Positions 17,835 through 27,155 of a DNA stretch of 64,000 bases are shown here, one piece after another (within the stretch, counting starts at the first letter, position 1; the number at the start of each line of letters is the position of its first letter). The notes under the pieces are model-generated. The model was not told the DNA's origin and searched no databases. It saw only the letters and a list, made by a program, of their open reading frames with translations. This stretch comes from Orbus hercynius. Lineage in GTDB: Bacteria > Pseudomonadota > Gammaproteobacteria > Enterobacterales > Orbaceae. Made by a program: the position numbers and the translations under genes. Location: positions 1,113,955-1,177,954 of the forward strand of contig NZ_RBWY01000001.1 in the NCBI RefSeq assembly GCF_003634275.1, given 5' to 3'.

Positions 17835-18737
17835 ATGACAACACAAACTCACGAAAAAACACAATTAACAGGGGCAATCTGCCCTTCTGTTACGCCATTT
17901 ACACAAGCAGGAAAAATTGATTTTAATGCACTAGAACAGCACTACAAACGCTTAACTGATGCAAAGTTAAGTGGCATTTTAGTGATGGGGACGATTGGTG
18001 AATTTGCCAATATGAATATCCAAGAACGTCTCTCCGTGATTGACGCAGCCAAACAAATGACATCGCTACCACTTATTGCTCACGTCTCTTCAACGGTTGT
18101 CAGTGATATCCTGCTCATGGCAGAAAAAGCCTATAGTAACAATTATGATGCCGTCATGATTTTACCACCTTACTATTATGGCCAAACACCAAATCAATTA
18201 ATTAGCTATTTTGAATATTTAGATAGCCAATTAGCTGGCAACTGGTATATCTATAATTTCCCGGCAAGAACCGGTTGTGACGTTGATGTATCGATTGTTA
18301 AACACTTAATGAATAACTGCCCTCGCTTTGCCGGTATTAAAGATACGGTTGACTGTGCATCGCATACCAGACTCATTACGTTAGAATCACAAAAAATTCG
18401 CCAAGACTTTAGCGTATTTGCTGGATTTGATGAATATTTTGCGCCTAACTTAATGAATAATGGTGCTGGGGTACTATCTGGATTAACCAACATTGTGCCA
18501 GAAGTCTTTGTCTCGCTCTTTAATGCTTATAAAGCCAATGATTTGACTACTGTTGCGAATCTACATAAAAAAATTGCCAAACTTTCTGAAATTTATTTAG
18601 TCGGTGATGATTTTGTGACAACGATCAAAACAGCAGTTGCCCAGCAATTCGGCTATATGAAACCGATCTCGCGCAATTTTAATGGCACGCTAAATAGCCA
18701 ACAAATCAAAAGAATCGAAGAGATCCTTAAGGCATAA
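17835..18737 (+). CDS. DapA-superfamily 2-keto-3-deoxy acid aldolase
   Basis: A class I aldolase of the dihydrodipicolinate synthase superfamily, 300 residues. The Schiff-base lysine is K169 in FAGIKDTVD and the catalytic tyrosine Y140 in YIYNFPARTGCDV. The pyruvate carboxylate loop reads GTIGEFANM instead of the GTTGE of true DapA. True DapA is already encoded at 2197-3075, and this copy sits in a catabolic operon, so I infer that it splits the keto-deoxy acid made by the upstream dehydratase into pyruvate and an aldehyde. Similar enzymes act on 2-keto-3-deoxygluconate, 2-keto-3-deoxy pentonates and N-acetylneuraminate. AAGGT lies nine bases upstream of the start. Confidence 0.82.
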   Translation: MTTQTHEKTQLTGAICPSVTPFTQAGKIDFNALEQHYKRLTDAKLSGILVMGTIGEFANMNIQERLSVIDAAKQMTSLPLIAHVSSTVVSDILLMAEKAYSNNYDAVMILPPYYYGQTPNQLISYFEYLDSQLAGNWYIYNFPARTGCDVDVSIVKHLMNNCPRFAGIKDTVDCASHTRLITLESQKIRQDFSVFAGFDEYFAPNLMNNGAGVLSGLTNIVPEVFVSLFNAYKANDLTTVANLHKKIAKLSEIYLVGDDFVTTIKTAVAQQFGYMKPISRNFNGTLNSQQIKRIEEILKA

Positions 18738-18775
18738 TGACCAGATTTATTTTATAAATTAATAAGGGGTATAAA

Positions 18776-19927
18776 ATGGCTTATCGTATGATATTAAATG
18801 AAACATCCTACTTTGGGGCAGGCTCAATTAACCACATAGTGGATGAAGTCAAAAAACGCGATTTTAATAAAGCATTAGTGGTTACCGATAAAGATCTGAT
18901 TAAATTTAATGTTGCAACTAAAGTCACCGATTTACTCGATAAAGCAGGCTTAAGCTATCAAATTTTTGATGAAGTCATGCCAAATCCAACGATCGGTATC
19001 GTGCAAAAAGGTGTACAAGTATTTAAACAATCAGGTGCTGATTACCTTATCGCAATTGGTGGGGGATCGCCACAAGACACCGCAAAAGCAATCGGTATTA
19101 TTATTAATAATCCTGAGTTTGCTGATGTACGTAGCCTTGAAGGCGTTGCTCCTACCAAAAAATCAGCGGTACCAACTATTGCCATTCCAACCACAGCAGG
19201 AACCGCTGCTGAAGTGACGATCAACTACGTTATCACCGATGAAGAGAAAAAACGTAAGTTTGTCTGTGTTGACCCGCATGATATTCCGGTTGTGGCAATT
19301 ATCGACTCAGATATGATGACCAGCATGCCTGCAAGTTTAAAAGCAGCAACCGGGGTTGATGCCTTAACACACGCGATTGAAGGTTATATCACTAAAGGCG
19401 CTTGGGAGCTCTCTGATATGTTTCATCTTAAAGCGATTGAAGTCATTGCTCGCTCACTGCGTGATTCGGTCAAAGGCATCGCAAAAGGCGGCGAAGATAT
19501 GGCATTAGGTCAATACATTGCAGGGATGGGATTCTCTAATGTCGGACTGGGCTTAGTGCACGGTATGGCGCATCCATTAGGTGCATTTTATGGCACGCCA
19601 CACGGTGTGGCAAATGCGGTTTTGCTACCCCATATTATGGCATATAACGCTGATTTTACCGCCAATAAATACCGTGATATTGCCAAAGCAATGGGTATAC
19701 AAGGCACTGAAAAAATGTCGATTGAAGCTGCGCGTCATGCTGCAATAGATGCCGTTAAGCAGCTCAATAAAGATGTCGGTATTCCGGCAACCTTAAAAGA
19801 GATTGGCGTAAAACAAGAAGATATTCCAGCGTTAGCACAAGCAGCATTTGATGATGTATGCACTGGTGGTAATCCTCGCAATGCAAGCCTTAATGAAATT
19901 GTCGCGCTGTATCAAGCCATTTATTAA
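18776..19927 (+). CDS. fucO: Lactaldehyde reductase (FucO type)
   Basis: An iron-dependent group III alcohol dehydrogenase of 383 residues that matches E. coli FucO (382) nearly throughout. It has the NAD-binding GGGSPQD (95-101), AIPTTAGTAAEVT, and the iron ligands D195, H199, H262 and H276 (GVDALTHAIEGYI, HGMAHPLGAF, GTPHGVANA). FucO reduces L-lactaldehyde to 1,2-propanediol with NADH and also acts on glycolaldehyde. No fucose or rhamnose kinase or aldolase genes are near; here it is the last gene of the sugar-acid operon, where it would dispose of the aldehyde released by the aldolase. It ends at a strong terminator. Confidence 0.93.
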   Translation: MAYRMILNETSYFGAGSINHIVDEVKKRDFNKALVVTDKDLIKFNVATKVTDLLDKAGLSYQIFDEVMPNPTIGIVQKGVQVFKQSGADYLIAIGGGSPQDTAKAIGIIINNPEFADVRSLEGVAPTKKSAVPTIAIPTTAGTAAEVTINYVITDEEKKRKFVCVDPHDIPVVAIIDSDMMTSMPASLKAATGVDALTHAIEGYITKGAWELSDMFHLKAIEVIARSLRDSVKGIAKGGEDMALGQYIAGMGFSNVGLGLVHGMAHPLGAFYGTPHGVANAVLLPHIMAYNADFTANKYRDIAKAMGIQGTEKMSIEAARHAAIDAVKQLNKDVGIPATLKEIGVKQEDIPALAQAAFDDVCTGGNPRNASLNEIVALYQAIY

Positions 19928-19956
19928 TTGTCTGGCAGTTTAAACTGTCACCGCAC

Positions 19957-19985
19957 GCAGGTCGATATTCGGCCTGCTTTAATTT
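19957..19985 (+). terminator. Intrinsic terminator of the sugar-acid operon
   Basis: GCAGGTCG, loop ATATT, CGGCCTGC (8-bp stem with one G-T pair), then TTTAATTTT. A second imperfect palindrome, TGGCAGTTTAAACTGTCA, at 19932-19949, lies between the fucO stop and this hairpin. Confidence 0.85.
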
Positions 19986-20016
19986 TATGAGTCAATGACC
20001 AATCACATAAGCATAG

Positions 20017-22242
20017 CTATTTTACATTATAGCGAAAACTCAATTTATCATGCTTTAGCCCAATGGTTATTTTGCCACCTTGCTGTAATTTACCAAATAA
20101 TAACTCTTGCGCTAGTGGTTTTTTAAGCTGCTGTTGAATAACGCGCGACATCGGCCTAGCCCCCATCGCTCGATCATAGCCCTTATGCGCCAACCAGCTT
20201 TTTGCTTCATTTGAAATCACTAATTCAACGTGTTTATTGATCAGCTGAGCGGCTAATACACCAATAAATTTATCCACAATTTGTAACATGATCGATTTGC
20301 TTAAATGCTCAAACCAAATAATATTATCTAAACGATTACGAAACTCAGGACTAAATACCCGATTGATTTCAAACATCGCATCATGGCTTTTATCTTGTTG
20401 TGAAAATCCAATCGATGATTTCACCGTTTCTTGAACACCGGCATTGGTTGTCATCACCACAATGATATTTCTGAAATCGGCTTTACGCCCATTACTATCG
20501 GTTAATGAACCATTATCCATAATTTGTAATAACAAGTTATAAATATCCGGATGGGCTTTTTCGATTTCATCAAGCAATAACACCGCATGTGGGTGTTTAA
20601 TCACTTGCTCGGTCAACAGCCCGCCTTGTTCGTATCCGACATAGCCAGGCGGCGAACCAATTAATCGGCTAATCGTATGGGACTCTTTATATTCAGACAT
20701 ATCAAACCGCAATAACTCAACGCCCAGTTTGCGGGCTAATTGTAGTGTCACTTCGGTCTTACCAACGCCCGTTGGCCCAGCAAACAAAAAAGCACCAATA
20801 GGTTTGTTATCAAGCCCTAATCCCGAACGATTAAGCGTGATCACATCGCACAGCGCACCAATGGCTTTATCTTGACCAAATACAACCGAGTTTAATTCAG
20901 CAGCAAGATTTTGTAGCTTCGTTTTATCCGATGTTGACACTGTCCTATCAGGAATACGCGCAATTTTAGCGATAATTTTTTCAATATCACGCGCGCTGAT
21001 TGTTTTTTTACGTTGCTTAGCTGGTAATAAGGTATTTTTCGCGCCGGCTTCATCAACCAAGTCAATGGCTTTATCCGGTAAAAAACGATTAGGTAAATAT
21101 TTAACTGAAAGCGTCACCGCGCTTTTCAGCGCATCAGCAGTGTAAGTCACGTTATGATACTGCTCATAATATTTTTTTAAGCCCTGTAATATTTTAATCG
21201 TATCTTTGATTGAGGGTTCGATGACATCAATTTTCTGAAAACGGCGTGCTAAAGCATGATCTTTTTCAAAAATCCGGCTGTATTCTTGGTAGGTTGTCGA
21301 TCCCATTACGCGGACTTTGCCTGATGATAGTAATGGTTTAAATAAGTTAGCGGTATCTAATTTACTTTCCCCTGTCGATCCCGCGCCAACAATCATATGA
21401 ATTTCATCAATGAATAAAATACTATTCGGCTGTTTTTCTAACGCTTTCACTAATTCATTAAACCGTTTTTCAAAATCACCGCGATAGGTTGAACCCGCGA
21501 TAAGCGCTGCGATATCAAAGGCATAAATGGTGGCATCCGCCAATACATCGGGTACTTTGTGTTGTTCAATAAGCCATGCAAGTCCCTCGGCAATGGCGGT
21601 TTTACCAACGCCAGCTTCCCCAACTAACAGCGGATTATTTTTGCGTCGACGACAAAGTACCTGCATCACGCGCTCAATATCATGTTCACGGCCAATAAGC
21701 GGATCAATTCGCCCTTCTTTAGCTAGCTGATTAAGATTAGTGGTATAGCGTGCAAGGGGATTTTGCTCATCGTTAACGTCATCATGGTGATTCTCATCGT
21801 TTGGTGTCGACGTAGACATTTGATGTGATAAGTAATGCGTTAATGTCAACCAATCAACGCCCATACTTTGCAATAAATAGCTCGCATAAGACTCTTGCTC
21901 AGTTAAAATCGAGACTAAAACATCACTGCTCATCACCTCTGTTTTTTCTGCTGATTGCACTTGAATAATCGCGCGCTCAACCACGCGATGAAATGCCACC
22001 GTAGGTTCGGTTAGCAATTCATCTTGTACATCAGGTAAATAGCTGGCATTTTGTTCAATAAAAAAGATAAGATCGCTGATTAACTGCTCAAGATCAACAT
22101 TAAGCATCGTTAAAATTTTAATAATCGTTTGATCTTTTAATAATGCAAGTAATAGCTGCTCGACGGTAAAATATTCGTATCCTAATGACTGTGCCTCGTT
22201 AAATCCTTCGCTGATTACTAACTGTAATTGTTTATTCATCAT
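20017..22242 (-). CDS. clpA: ATP-dependent Clp protease ATP-binding subunit ClpA
   Basis: ClpA is the AAA+ unfoldase that feeds substrates to ClpP. The N domain (about 1-145) is followed by AAA1 with Walker [10 protein letters not shown] and Walker B ILFIDEIH, and AAA2 with Walker [10 protein letters not shown], Walker B LLLDEIEK and sensor FRNRLDNII. The length is 741 residues (758 in E. coli); the shortfall is mainly the C-terminal tail. I place the start at 22242 because its ATG overlaps the clpS stop as ATGA, which implies translational coupling; the longer frame starts inside clpS. clpP is not in the window, as in E. coli, where it is elsewhere. Confidence 0.97.
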   Translation of the reverse strand: MMNKQLQLVISEGFNEAQSLGYEYFTVEQLLLALLKDQTIIKILTMLNVDLEQLISDLIFFIEQNASYLPDVQDELLTEPTVAFHRVVERAIIQVQSAEKTEVMSSDVLVSILTEQESYASYLLQSMGVDWLTLTHYLSHQMSTSTPNDENHHDDVNDEQNPLARYTTNLNQLAKEGRIDPLIGREHDIERVMQVLCRRRKNNPLLVGEAGVGKTAIAEGLAWLIEQHKVPDVLADATIYAFDIAALIAGSTYRGDFEKRFNELVKALEKQPNSILFIDEIHMIVGAGSTGESKLDTANLFKPLLSSGKVRVMGSTTYQEYSRIFEKDHALARRFQKIDVIEPSIKDTIKILQGLKKYYEQYHNVTYTADALKSAVTLSVKYLPNRFLPDKAIDLVDEAGAKNTLLPAKQRKKTISARDIEKIIAKIARIPDRTVSTSDKTKLQNLAAELNSVVFGQDKAIGALCDVITLNRSGLGLDNKPIGAFLFAGPTGVGKTEVTLQLARKLGVELLRFDMSEYKESHTISRLIGSPPGYVGYEQGGLLTEQVIKHPHAVLLLDEIEKAHPDIYNLLLQIMDNGSLTDSNGRKADFRNIIVVMTTNAGVQETVKSSIGFSQQDKSHDAMFEINRVFSPEFRNRLDNIIWFEHLSKSIMLQIVDKFIGVLAAQLINKHVELVISNEAKSWLAHKGYDRAMGARPMSRVIQQQLKKPLAQELLFGKLQQGGKITIGLKHDKLSFRYNVK

Positions 22243-22544
22243 GATGATACTTTCTCCATCGTACATTTTAAGGGAAATTGATGCTCCTTAGCGTATTGTG
22301 TCACCTGAAAAACTTTGGTCTCTGCAATTTCAGCGCAATAAATACCACAAACGCCTTTACCTTGTTGGTGCACAGCAAACATAATTTGTGTCGCTTGATT
22401 TTCATCATGACCAAAAAAACGCATTAATACATCAATTACAAAATCCATTGTGGTATAATCATCATTATGTAAAATCACCCGATACTGGGCTGGTGGTGTA
22501 ATGTGTTTCACCTTCAATTTTTCAAAAACAGATTGTTGACTCAT
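22239..22544 (-). CDS. clpS: ClpAP adaptor protein ClpS
   Basis: ClpS delivers N-end-rule substrates to ClpA. The 101-residue protein has the family core YRVILHNDDYTTMDFVIDVL (hydrophobic N-degron pocket), the MFAVHQQGKGVCGIY helix and the ETKVFQV strand. E. coli ClpS has 106 residues. I use the ATG at 22544, with GAG about eight bases upstream; a GTG at 22553 is possible. Its stop codon overlaps the clpA start. The 90-base gap upstream separates it from the divergent ybjX. Confidence 0.96.
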   Translation of the reverse strand: MSQQSVFEKLKVKHITPPAQYRVILHNDDYTTMDFVIDVLMRFFGHDENQATQIMFAVHQQGKGVCGIYCAEIAETKVFQVTQYAKEHQFPLKCTMEKVSS

Positions 22545-22636
22545 ATTTAACACTCTACTAATCTTACTTTATCAGTTATGATACTCATTTTTATGAGTTA
22601 TTTATACTCAAATTAAATAATTGTTAGACCTAACAT

Positions 22637-23578
22637 ATGAATAATATTCGCAATATCACTGCACCTAAAAATAAACTGGTCCTGTTTAAATGGCTCTACT
22701 CTGGCCAGTTAAAATTAAATCCACTGTGGCAAAAATGGAGCTATCGTTGCAAATTCGTGTTACGCTCGCTATTGATCAATCCAAGAACTTTCACTTGGCT
22801 ACAACATTTAGCGAATTACCGATTGTTAGGTGACTACTTAGCAAGGCAGACCAATTTACCCTGTAAATTACAGCGCCCCTATTTATCATCATGCATGAGT
22901 AATAAAATGTGCTTACAAGCGCTGGTCTATCATTATGATTTTTTAGCTGCGCATAATGATAAAATGACGCACGCATTTTATGGCGAGCAGCCGTATCGCT
23001 TAGCCGAATTTACCGCTAAAAATGACGAAACAATTAGTCTGTTTATTCATGCTGAGGATAAATATGCACGTGAAGGTGAGCTTAGTATTTCCATGTACGA
23101 TCAAAATCAGGTGGATCTTGCGACGCTGACTTTTTCAATTATTGAATATCAAGGTAAATCAACGCTGTTTATCGCCGGATTACAAGGTTCAAATTTTAAA
23201 GACGCCAGATCGGCAATTCAGCAAGCAACCAAAGCCTGCTATGGTTTATTCCCTAAACGATTAGTTGTGGAAAGTACACTCATTTTAGCAAATGTCCTCA
23301 AGCTTGAACAAATTGTTGCGGTGAGTAATCAAACCCATATTTATAATAATTGGCGATATAAAAAACGTTTTCAACGGCTTCACTCCGATTATAATGAGTT
23401 TTGGCAAACACTTGATGGGCAAGAAGATAACAACAAACTTTTTGTAATTCCAAATACCATTAACCGTAAACCACTTGAAGAAATCGCGAGTAAAAAACGG
23501 TCGGAGTATCGTAACCGCTATGCACTATTAGATAACCTGGTCGATAATATTCACCAGCAGTTATCACCATTACAATAA
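22637..23578 (+). CDS. ybjX: VirK/YbjX family protein (DUF535)
   Basis: A 313-residue cytoplasmic protein of the VirK/YbjX family. Recognisable family features include the N-terminal cluster of aromatics and RNPRTF-like LLINPRTFTWLQ, the LREGELSISMYD-like segment EGELSISMYDQN, the FIAGLQGSN turn and a C-terminal RKPLEEIASKKRSEYRNRYALLD. In Shigella and Salmonella relatives the protein affects virulence-protein export or antimicrobial peptide resistance, but no mechanism is established. It is divergent from clpS and is followed closely by lysO, an order that recalls E. coli with the genes in between removed. The ribosome binding site is weak. Confidence 0.85.
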   Translation: MNNIRNITAPKNKLVLFKWLYSGQLKLNPLWQKWSYRCKFVLRSLLINPRTFTWLQHLANYRLLGDYLARQTNLPCKLQRPYLSSCMSNKMCLQALVYHYDFLAAHNDKMTHAFYGEQPYRLAEFTAKNDETISLFIHAEDKYAREGELSISMYDQNQVDLATLTFSIIEYQGKSTLFIAGLQGSNFKDARSAIQQATKACYGLFPKRLVVESTLILANVLKLEQIVAVSNQTHIYNNWRYKKRFQRLHSDYNEFWQTLDGQEDNNKLFVIPNTINRKPLEEIASKKRSEYRNRYALLDNLVDNIHQQLSPLQ

Positions 23579-23602
23579 TATCTATCGTTCAAAGGTGAGT
23601 TT

Positions 23603-24511
23603 ATGTTATTTGGCATCTTAATCGCATTAGTGCCATTATTTGTTGGTTATTGCGTGAAACTGACGAATAAGAGTTGGTTAAGCTTTATCAACCTATCGCT
23701 CAGTATTATCATCTATATGATTCTTTTTTTAATGGGGGTTGAACTTGCCCAGATTAATGATTTAGCCAGCCATTTATCAACCCTCATTTTTTCAACATTA
23801 TTATTGTTTGCCTGTACATTTGGCCTTAATGTGCTTTTTTTGTTTATGCTTGATATTATCCTACCTTGGCGTAACAGCAATAACAATAGTGAGCCACTCG
23901 CCTCTCGGCTCAAAATGATATTAGAATCATTAAAAATCTGTTTTGCCTTAATCCTTGGTTTTGTTGTTGGCCTGATTCCTCTAACCGTTTGGCAATATAA
24001 TGGTCTGGCAACCAAAGTGATTTTGGTCATTTTATTAATTTTAGTTGGCATACAGCTGCGCAGCAATAATATTACGATAAAACAAATTATTCTCAATAAA
24101 ATAGGTATCACAACCACATTAGTTGTTACTTTAAGTGCTTTACTTGGCGGTGTGATTGCCTCGTTTATTTTAGCGCTACCGATTAATGTTGGTATGGCAA
24201 TGTCATCTGGATTTGGTTGGTACTCTTTATCGGGTGTATTAATGACTGAAGCACAAGGACCGGTTATTGGCAGTATTACCTTTCTCAATGATATTATGCG
24301 TGAACTTTGTGCGATTATTTTAATTCCAAGCCTGATTAATCGCTTTAAACTCACTTCACTGGGGATTTGTGGTGCAACGTCAATGGATTTTACGCTGCCA
24401 ATGCTACAAAAAGGGGGCGGTTTTATGATGGTTCCACCCGCCATCGTACAAGGCTTTTTATTGACTATCATTATGCCCGTGCTAATGACATTTCTTAACT
24501 ACTATTTTTAA
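23603..24511 (+). CDS. lysO: Lysine exporter LysO
   Basis: A 302-residue membrane protein with about eight segments, matching E. coli LysO (YbjE, 299-315 residues). Conserved stretches are ESLKICFALILGFVVGL, LVGIQLRSNNITIKQIILN, the central GFGWYSLSGVLMTEAQGPVIGS and GICGATSMDFTLPMLQKGGG. LysO exports L-lysine and toxic lysine analogues. AAAGGTGAG lies before the ATG. It is 24 bases behind ybjX and 5 bases before ychJ, suggesting a three-gene unit. In E. coli lysO is controlled by ArgP and lysine; no such site was looked for successfully here. Confidence 0.93.
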   Translation: MLFGILIALVPLFVGYCVKLTNKSWLSFINLSLSIIIYMILFLMGVELAQINDLASHLSTLIFSTLLLFACTFGLNVLFLFMLDIILPWRNSNNNSEPLASRLKMILESLKICFALILGFVVGLIPLTVWQYNGLATKVILVILLILVGIQLRSNNITIKQIILNKIGITTTLVVTLSALLGGVIASFILALPINVGMAMSSGFGWYSLSGVLMTEAQGPVIGSITFLNDIMRELCAIILIPSLINRFKLTSLGICGATSMDFTLPMLQKGGGFMMVPPAIVQGFLLTIIMPVLMTFLNYYF

Positions 24512-24516
24512 ATACG

Positions 24517-24921
24517 ATGACCATGATGAATAAAAAAACAGCCACACAATGCCCTTGTTGCTCAGCAAAATTATATCAAGATTGCTGTGAGCCTTATCAC
24601 CTATGGCAAAAAAATGCGCCAACAGCTGAAATATTGATGCGCTCGCGTTACAGTGCTTATGCACTGCAAAAAGCCGATTATTTGATTAAAACCTGGCACC
24701 CAAAAACATTACCAAAGCAACTGGCCGATGAAATTAGTGAGGCTAAATGGATTGAGCTGGTTATTCATAAAAGTTGGGATAGTGACACGCCAAATGAAGC
24801 ATTTGTTCAATTCACTGCCCGTTACCGGAACAGCCGTGGTAAAGCGGAAAAAATGCACGAAATCAGCCGCTTTATTAAACATGAATCACATTGGTTTTAT
24901 GTCGATGGGCAATTTATTTAA
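24517..24921 (+). CDS. ychJ: YchJ family protein (UPF0225)
   Basis: A 134-residue SEC-C-type zinc protein. The N-terminal cysteine cluster CPCCSAKLYQDCCEPYH and the family segment LMRSRYSAYALQKADYLIKTW identify it. E. coli YchJ is 152 residues; this form is somewhat shorter. Its function is unknown; SEC-C modules bind zinc. It follows lysO by five bases and its 3' end overlaps that of the convergent lpxH by four bases. The ATG at 24517 and that at 24526 are both possible; neither has a clear Shine-Dalgarno. Confidence 0.88.
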   Translation: MTMMNKKTATQCPCCSAKLYQDCCEPYHLWQKNAPTAEILMRSRYSAYALQKADYLIKTWHPKTLPKQLADEISEAKWIELVIHKSWDSDTPNEAFVQFTARYRNSRGKAEKMHEISRFIKHESHWFYVDGQFI

Positions 24922-25646
24922 CTGATTTGGTTAGCACAAATAACATTAAGATGGCCTTGGTCATCTTGATGAATATAGTTTACACCATCATGCCATGCAC
25001 CTAATACCATCCGTTGACCGATAGTACCCGCGAGTTTAACATCATGGGTTGCAAGCTTGTGTATGTGACCATGAATCATTACGTTGGCCTGCTGCTTAGC
25101 CATCAGTAACTCAACCGCTTGTTGATTAACATCCATAATATATTCTGCTTTCTGCTGATTATGTTGATAGCTTTTATTACGCAGTTTATCAGCAATCTTA
25201 TTACGCAAATAACGTGGTAGTAATAAAAACAGTCGTTGTAATCCTTTGTTGTGCATTTTACGTCGAAACCGCTGATAAGATTTGTCATCCGTACACAACA
25301 AGTCACCGTGTAAAATAACCATCTTATCTTGATGATCATCTAAAACACTCACTTCAGGTAGCAGCTGCATGTGACACAATTGACAAAAATGATGATTTAA
25401 TAAAAAATCACGATTACCGTGAATAAAAAAGCTTTTAATATTACGTCGTGTCAATGCGCTTAAGTGCCGTGCAATCATCAGATGTAATGGTGTTGCAATA
25501 TCATCACCAATCCAATAATCAAAAAGATCACCCAAAATATACAGCTCACAATTAGCGGGTAAAGAGGCTAGAAAATGTAAAAAGCCTGCAGTTATCTCAG
25601 GCTCGTTTTCATTTAAATGTATATCAGCAATAAAAAAACGCTGCAT
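24918..25646 (-). CDS. lpxH: UDP-2,3-diacylglucosamine diphosphatase
   Basis: LpxH hydrolyses UDP-2,3-diacylglucosamine to lipid X in lipid A synthesis, at the inner membrane surface. It is a calcineurin-like metallophosphoesterase: the metal-binding motifs FIADIHL, LGDLFDYWIGDD, IHGNRDF, LHGD and MIHGHIHKLATH appear in order. The length is 242 residues (240 in E. coli). I start at the ATG at 25646, with GAG six bases upstream inside the ppiB end; ppiB stops three bases before, so the two are co-translated, as in E. coli. Its presence shows an LPS-making organism. Confidence 0.96.
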   Translation of the reverse strand: MQRFFIADIHLNENEPEITAGFLHFLASLPANCELYILGDLFDYWIGDDIATPLHLMIARHLSALTRRNIKSFFIHGNRDFLLNHHFCQLCHMQLLPEVSVLDDHQDKMVILHGDLLCTDDKSYQRFRRKMHNKGLQRLFLLLPRYLRNKIADKLRNKSYQHNQQKAEYIMDVNQQAVELLMAKQQANVMIHGHIHKLATHDVKLAGTIGQRMVLGAWHDGVNYIHQDDQGHLNVICANQIS

Positions 25647-25649
25647 CAA

Positions 25650-26141
25650 CTACTCAACAGTCACGCTTTTAATTATGATATCCTCAACTGGCACATCTGA
25701 ATGCATACCATTGCGACCTGTTTTCACTGATTTTATTTGCTCTACAACATCAAATCCTTCGATAACTTTAGCAAAAACACAATAACCAAAACCATTAACA
25801 TCTGCAGAACGGAAATTTAAATAATCATTATCAACCACATTAATAAAAAATTGTGCAGATGCAGAATGAGGATCAGCCGTTCTTGCCATTGCTAGCGTAC
25901 CTTTCTCATTTTTCAAGCCATTATCTGCTTCATTTTTAATAGGCGCTTTGGTTTTCTTTTGCTTCATACCCTGTTCGAAACCACCACCCTGAATCATAAA
26001 GTTATTGATGACACGATGGAAAATCGTATTGTCATAAAACCCTTCTTTGCAATATTCAATAAAGTTTTTAACGGTTTCTGGTGCCTTATCATCAAAGGTT
26101 TCAATTTTAATATCGCCTTTGTTGGTATGAAAAATAATCAT
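25650..26141 (-). CDS. ppiB: Peptidyl-prolyl cis-trans isomerase B
   Basis: Cytoplasmic cyclophilin that isomerises X-Pro bonds. The 163 residues track E. coli PpiB (164): [16 protein letters not shown], the catalytic [41 protein letters not shown] and the final [13 protein letters not shown]. The ATG at 26141 has AAGGAAC seven bases upstream; the extra ten codons of the open frame are unsupported. It forms a tight pair with lpxH and follows folD at a distance of 72 bases, echoing the E. coli purE-lpxH-ppiB-cysS-folD region without cysS. Confidence 0.97.
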   Translation of the reverse strand: MIIFHTNKGDIKIETFDDKAPETVKNFIEYCKEGFYDNTIFHRVINNFMIQGGGFEQGMKQKKTKAPIKNEADNGLKNEKGTLAMARTADPHSASAQFFINVVDNDYLNFRSADVNGFGYCVFAKVIEGFDVVEQIKSVKTGRNGMHSDVPVEDIIIKSVTVE

Positions 26142-26213
26142 AATATGTTCCTTCAAATGTTTGTATTTCAATTTTAATGTTATTATAAAAACGGCTTACT
26201 GCCACCACTCACA

Positions 26214-27065
26214 CTACTTAGTTAATATCTCACATGCTTTTAAGGTATTTTGCATTAATGTTGCAACAGTCATTGGTCCAACACCACCGGGGACAGGAGT
26301 AATAAAACTAGCATGCTGCGCGGCGACGTCAAACTCGACATCGCCAACTAATTTACCCTCTGGTAAACGATTAATACCGACATCAATAACGATTGCGCCC
26401 TCTTTAATCCACTCGCCTTTAACGAAATTAGGGATTCCCACACCTGCAACAATAATATCTGCGCGCTTAACGTGCTCTGCAAGATCATGCGTTCGGCTAT
26501 GGGTAATTGTTGTCGTACAACCGAGTAACAAGAGTTCTAATGCCATAGGCCGCCCAACAATGCTTGATGCACCAACCACGGTTGCATTCAAACCTGATAA
26601 ATTCACACCAGTCGATTTCAACATCGTTACAATGCCATAAGGCGTGCAAGGTCGTAAAATCGGCTCTCGTTGTAGCAAACGGCCTATGTTAAAGGGGTGA
26701 AAACCATCGACATCTTTTTTGGGATCAATGCGTTCTAAAACTTGTGTTTTATCAATATAATCAGGCAATGGTAATTGCACTAAAATACCATCTACATCCT
26801 TGCGCACATTGAGTTCATCGATTAAATCTAATAGTGCGTGAGTCGTAGAAGAAGGATAATCATAAGCAAAAGAGGTAAACCCAACTTCATCACACGCTTT
26901 TTGCTTATTGTTAACATAAATTTTAGATGCAGGATCATCGCCAACCTGAATTACAGCAAGTCCCGGCACGCGCAATCCAGCGGCTTTTCGTGCCGCGACT
27001 TTATCGATAATATCAGTTCTTATTTTTTGAGCTAATGCTTTGCCATCAATAATTGTTGCTGTCAT
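26214..27065 (-). CDS. folD: Methylenetetrahydrofolate dehydrogenase/cyclohydrolase
   Basis: FolD oxidises 5,10-methylene-THF to methenyl-THF and hydrolyses it to 10-formyl-THF, supplying one-carbon units. The 283 residues (288 in E. coli) include the catalytic [14 protein letters not shown] with its lysine, [12 protein letters not shown], the dinucleotide loop [10 protein letters not shown], and the signature [16 protein letters not shown]. The ATG at 27065 is preceded by GGGAA. It stands 72 bases upstream of ppiB. No regulatory motif was recognised upstream. Confidence 0.97.
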   Translation of the reverse strand: MTATIIDGKALAQKIRTDIIDKVAARKAAGLRVPGLAVIQVGDDPASKIYVNNKQKACDEVGFTSFAYDYPSSTTHALLDLIDELNVRKDVDGILVQLPLPDYIDKTQVLERIDPKKDVDGFHPFNIGRLLQREPILRPCTPYGIVTMLKSTGVNLSGLNATVVGASSIVGRPMALELLLLGCTTTITHSRTHDLAEHVKRADIIVAGVGIPNFVKGEWIKEGAIVIDVGINRLPEGKLVGDVEFDVAAQHASFITPVPGGVGPMTVATLMQNTLKACEILTK

Positions 27066-27155
27066 TATTTGTTCCCTTGCCCGATGTTATCAGTTTGCTA
27101 TTGTCTCAGATGTTACAAATGATGTCTATGTCCACATGACTTACATTGCTGTTTT

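Noticed and set aside
23713..24471. 252-codon open frame on the minus strand opposite lysO
   Set aside because: It is a shadow of lysO: composition of a mirrored membrane protein, no ribosome binding site, no family resemblance, while lysO matches its family end to end.
26161..26640. 159-codon plus-strand frame opposite folD
   Set aside because: It lies antisense to well-conserved folD sequence and its translation shows no domain; an artefact of folD codon use.
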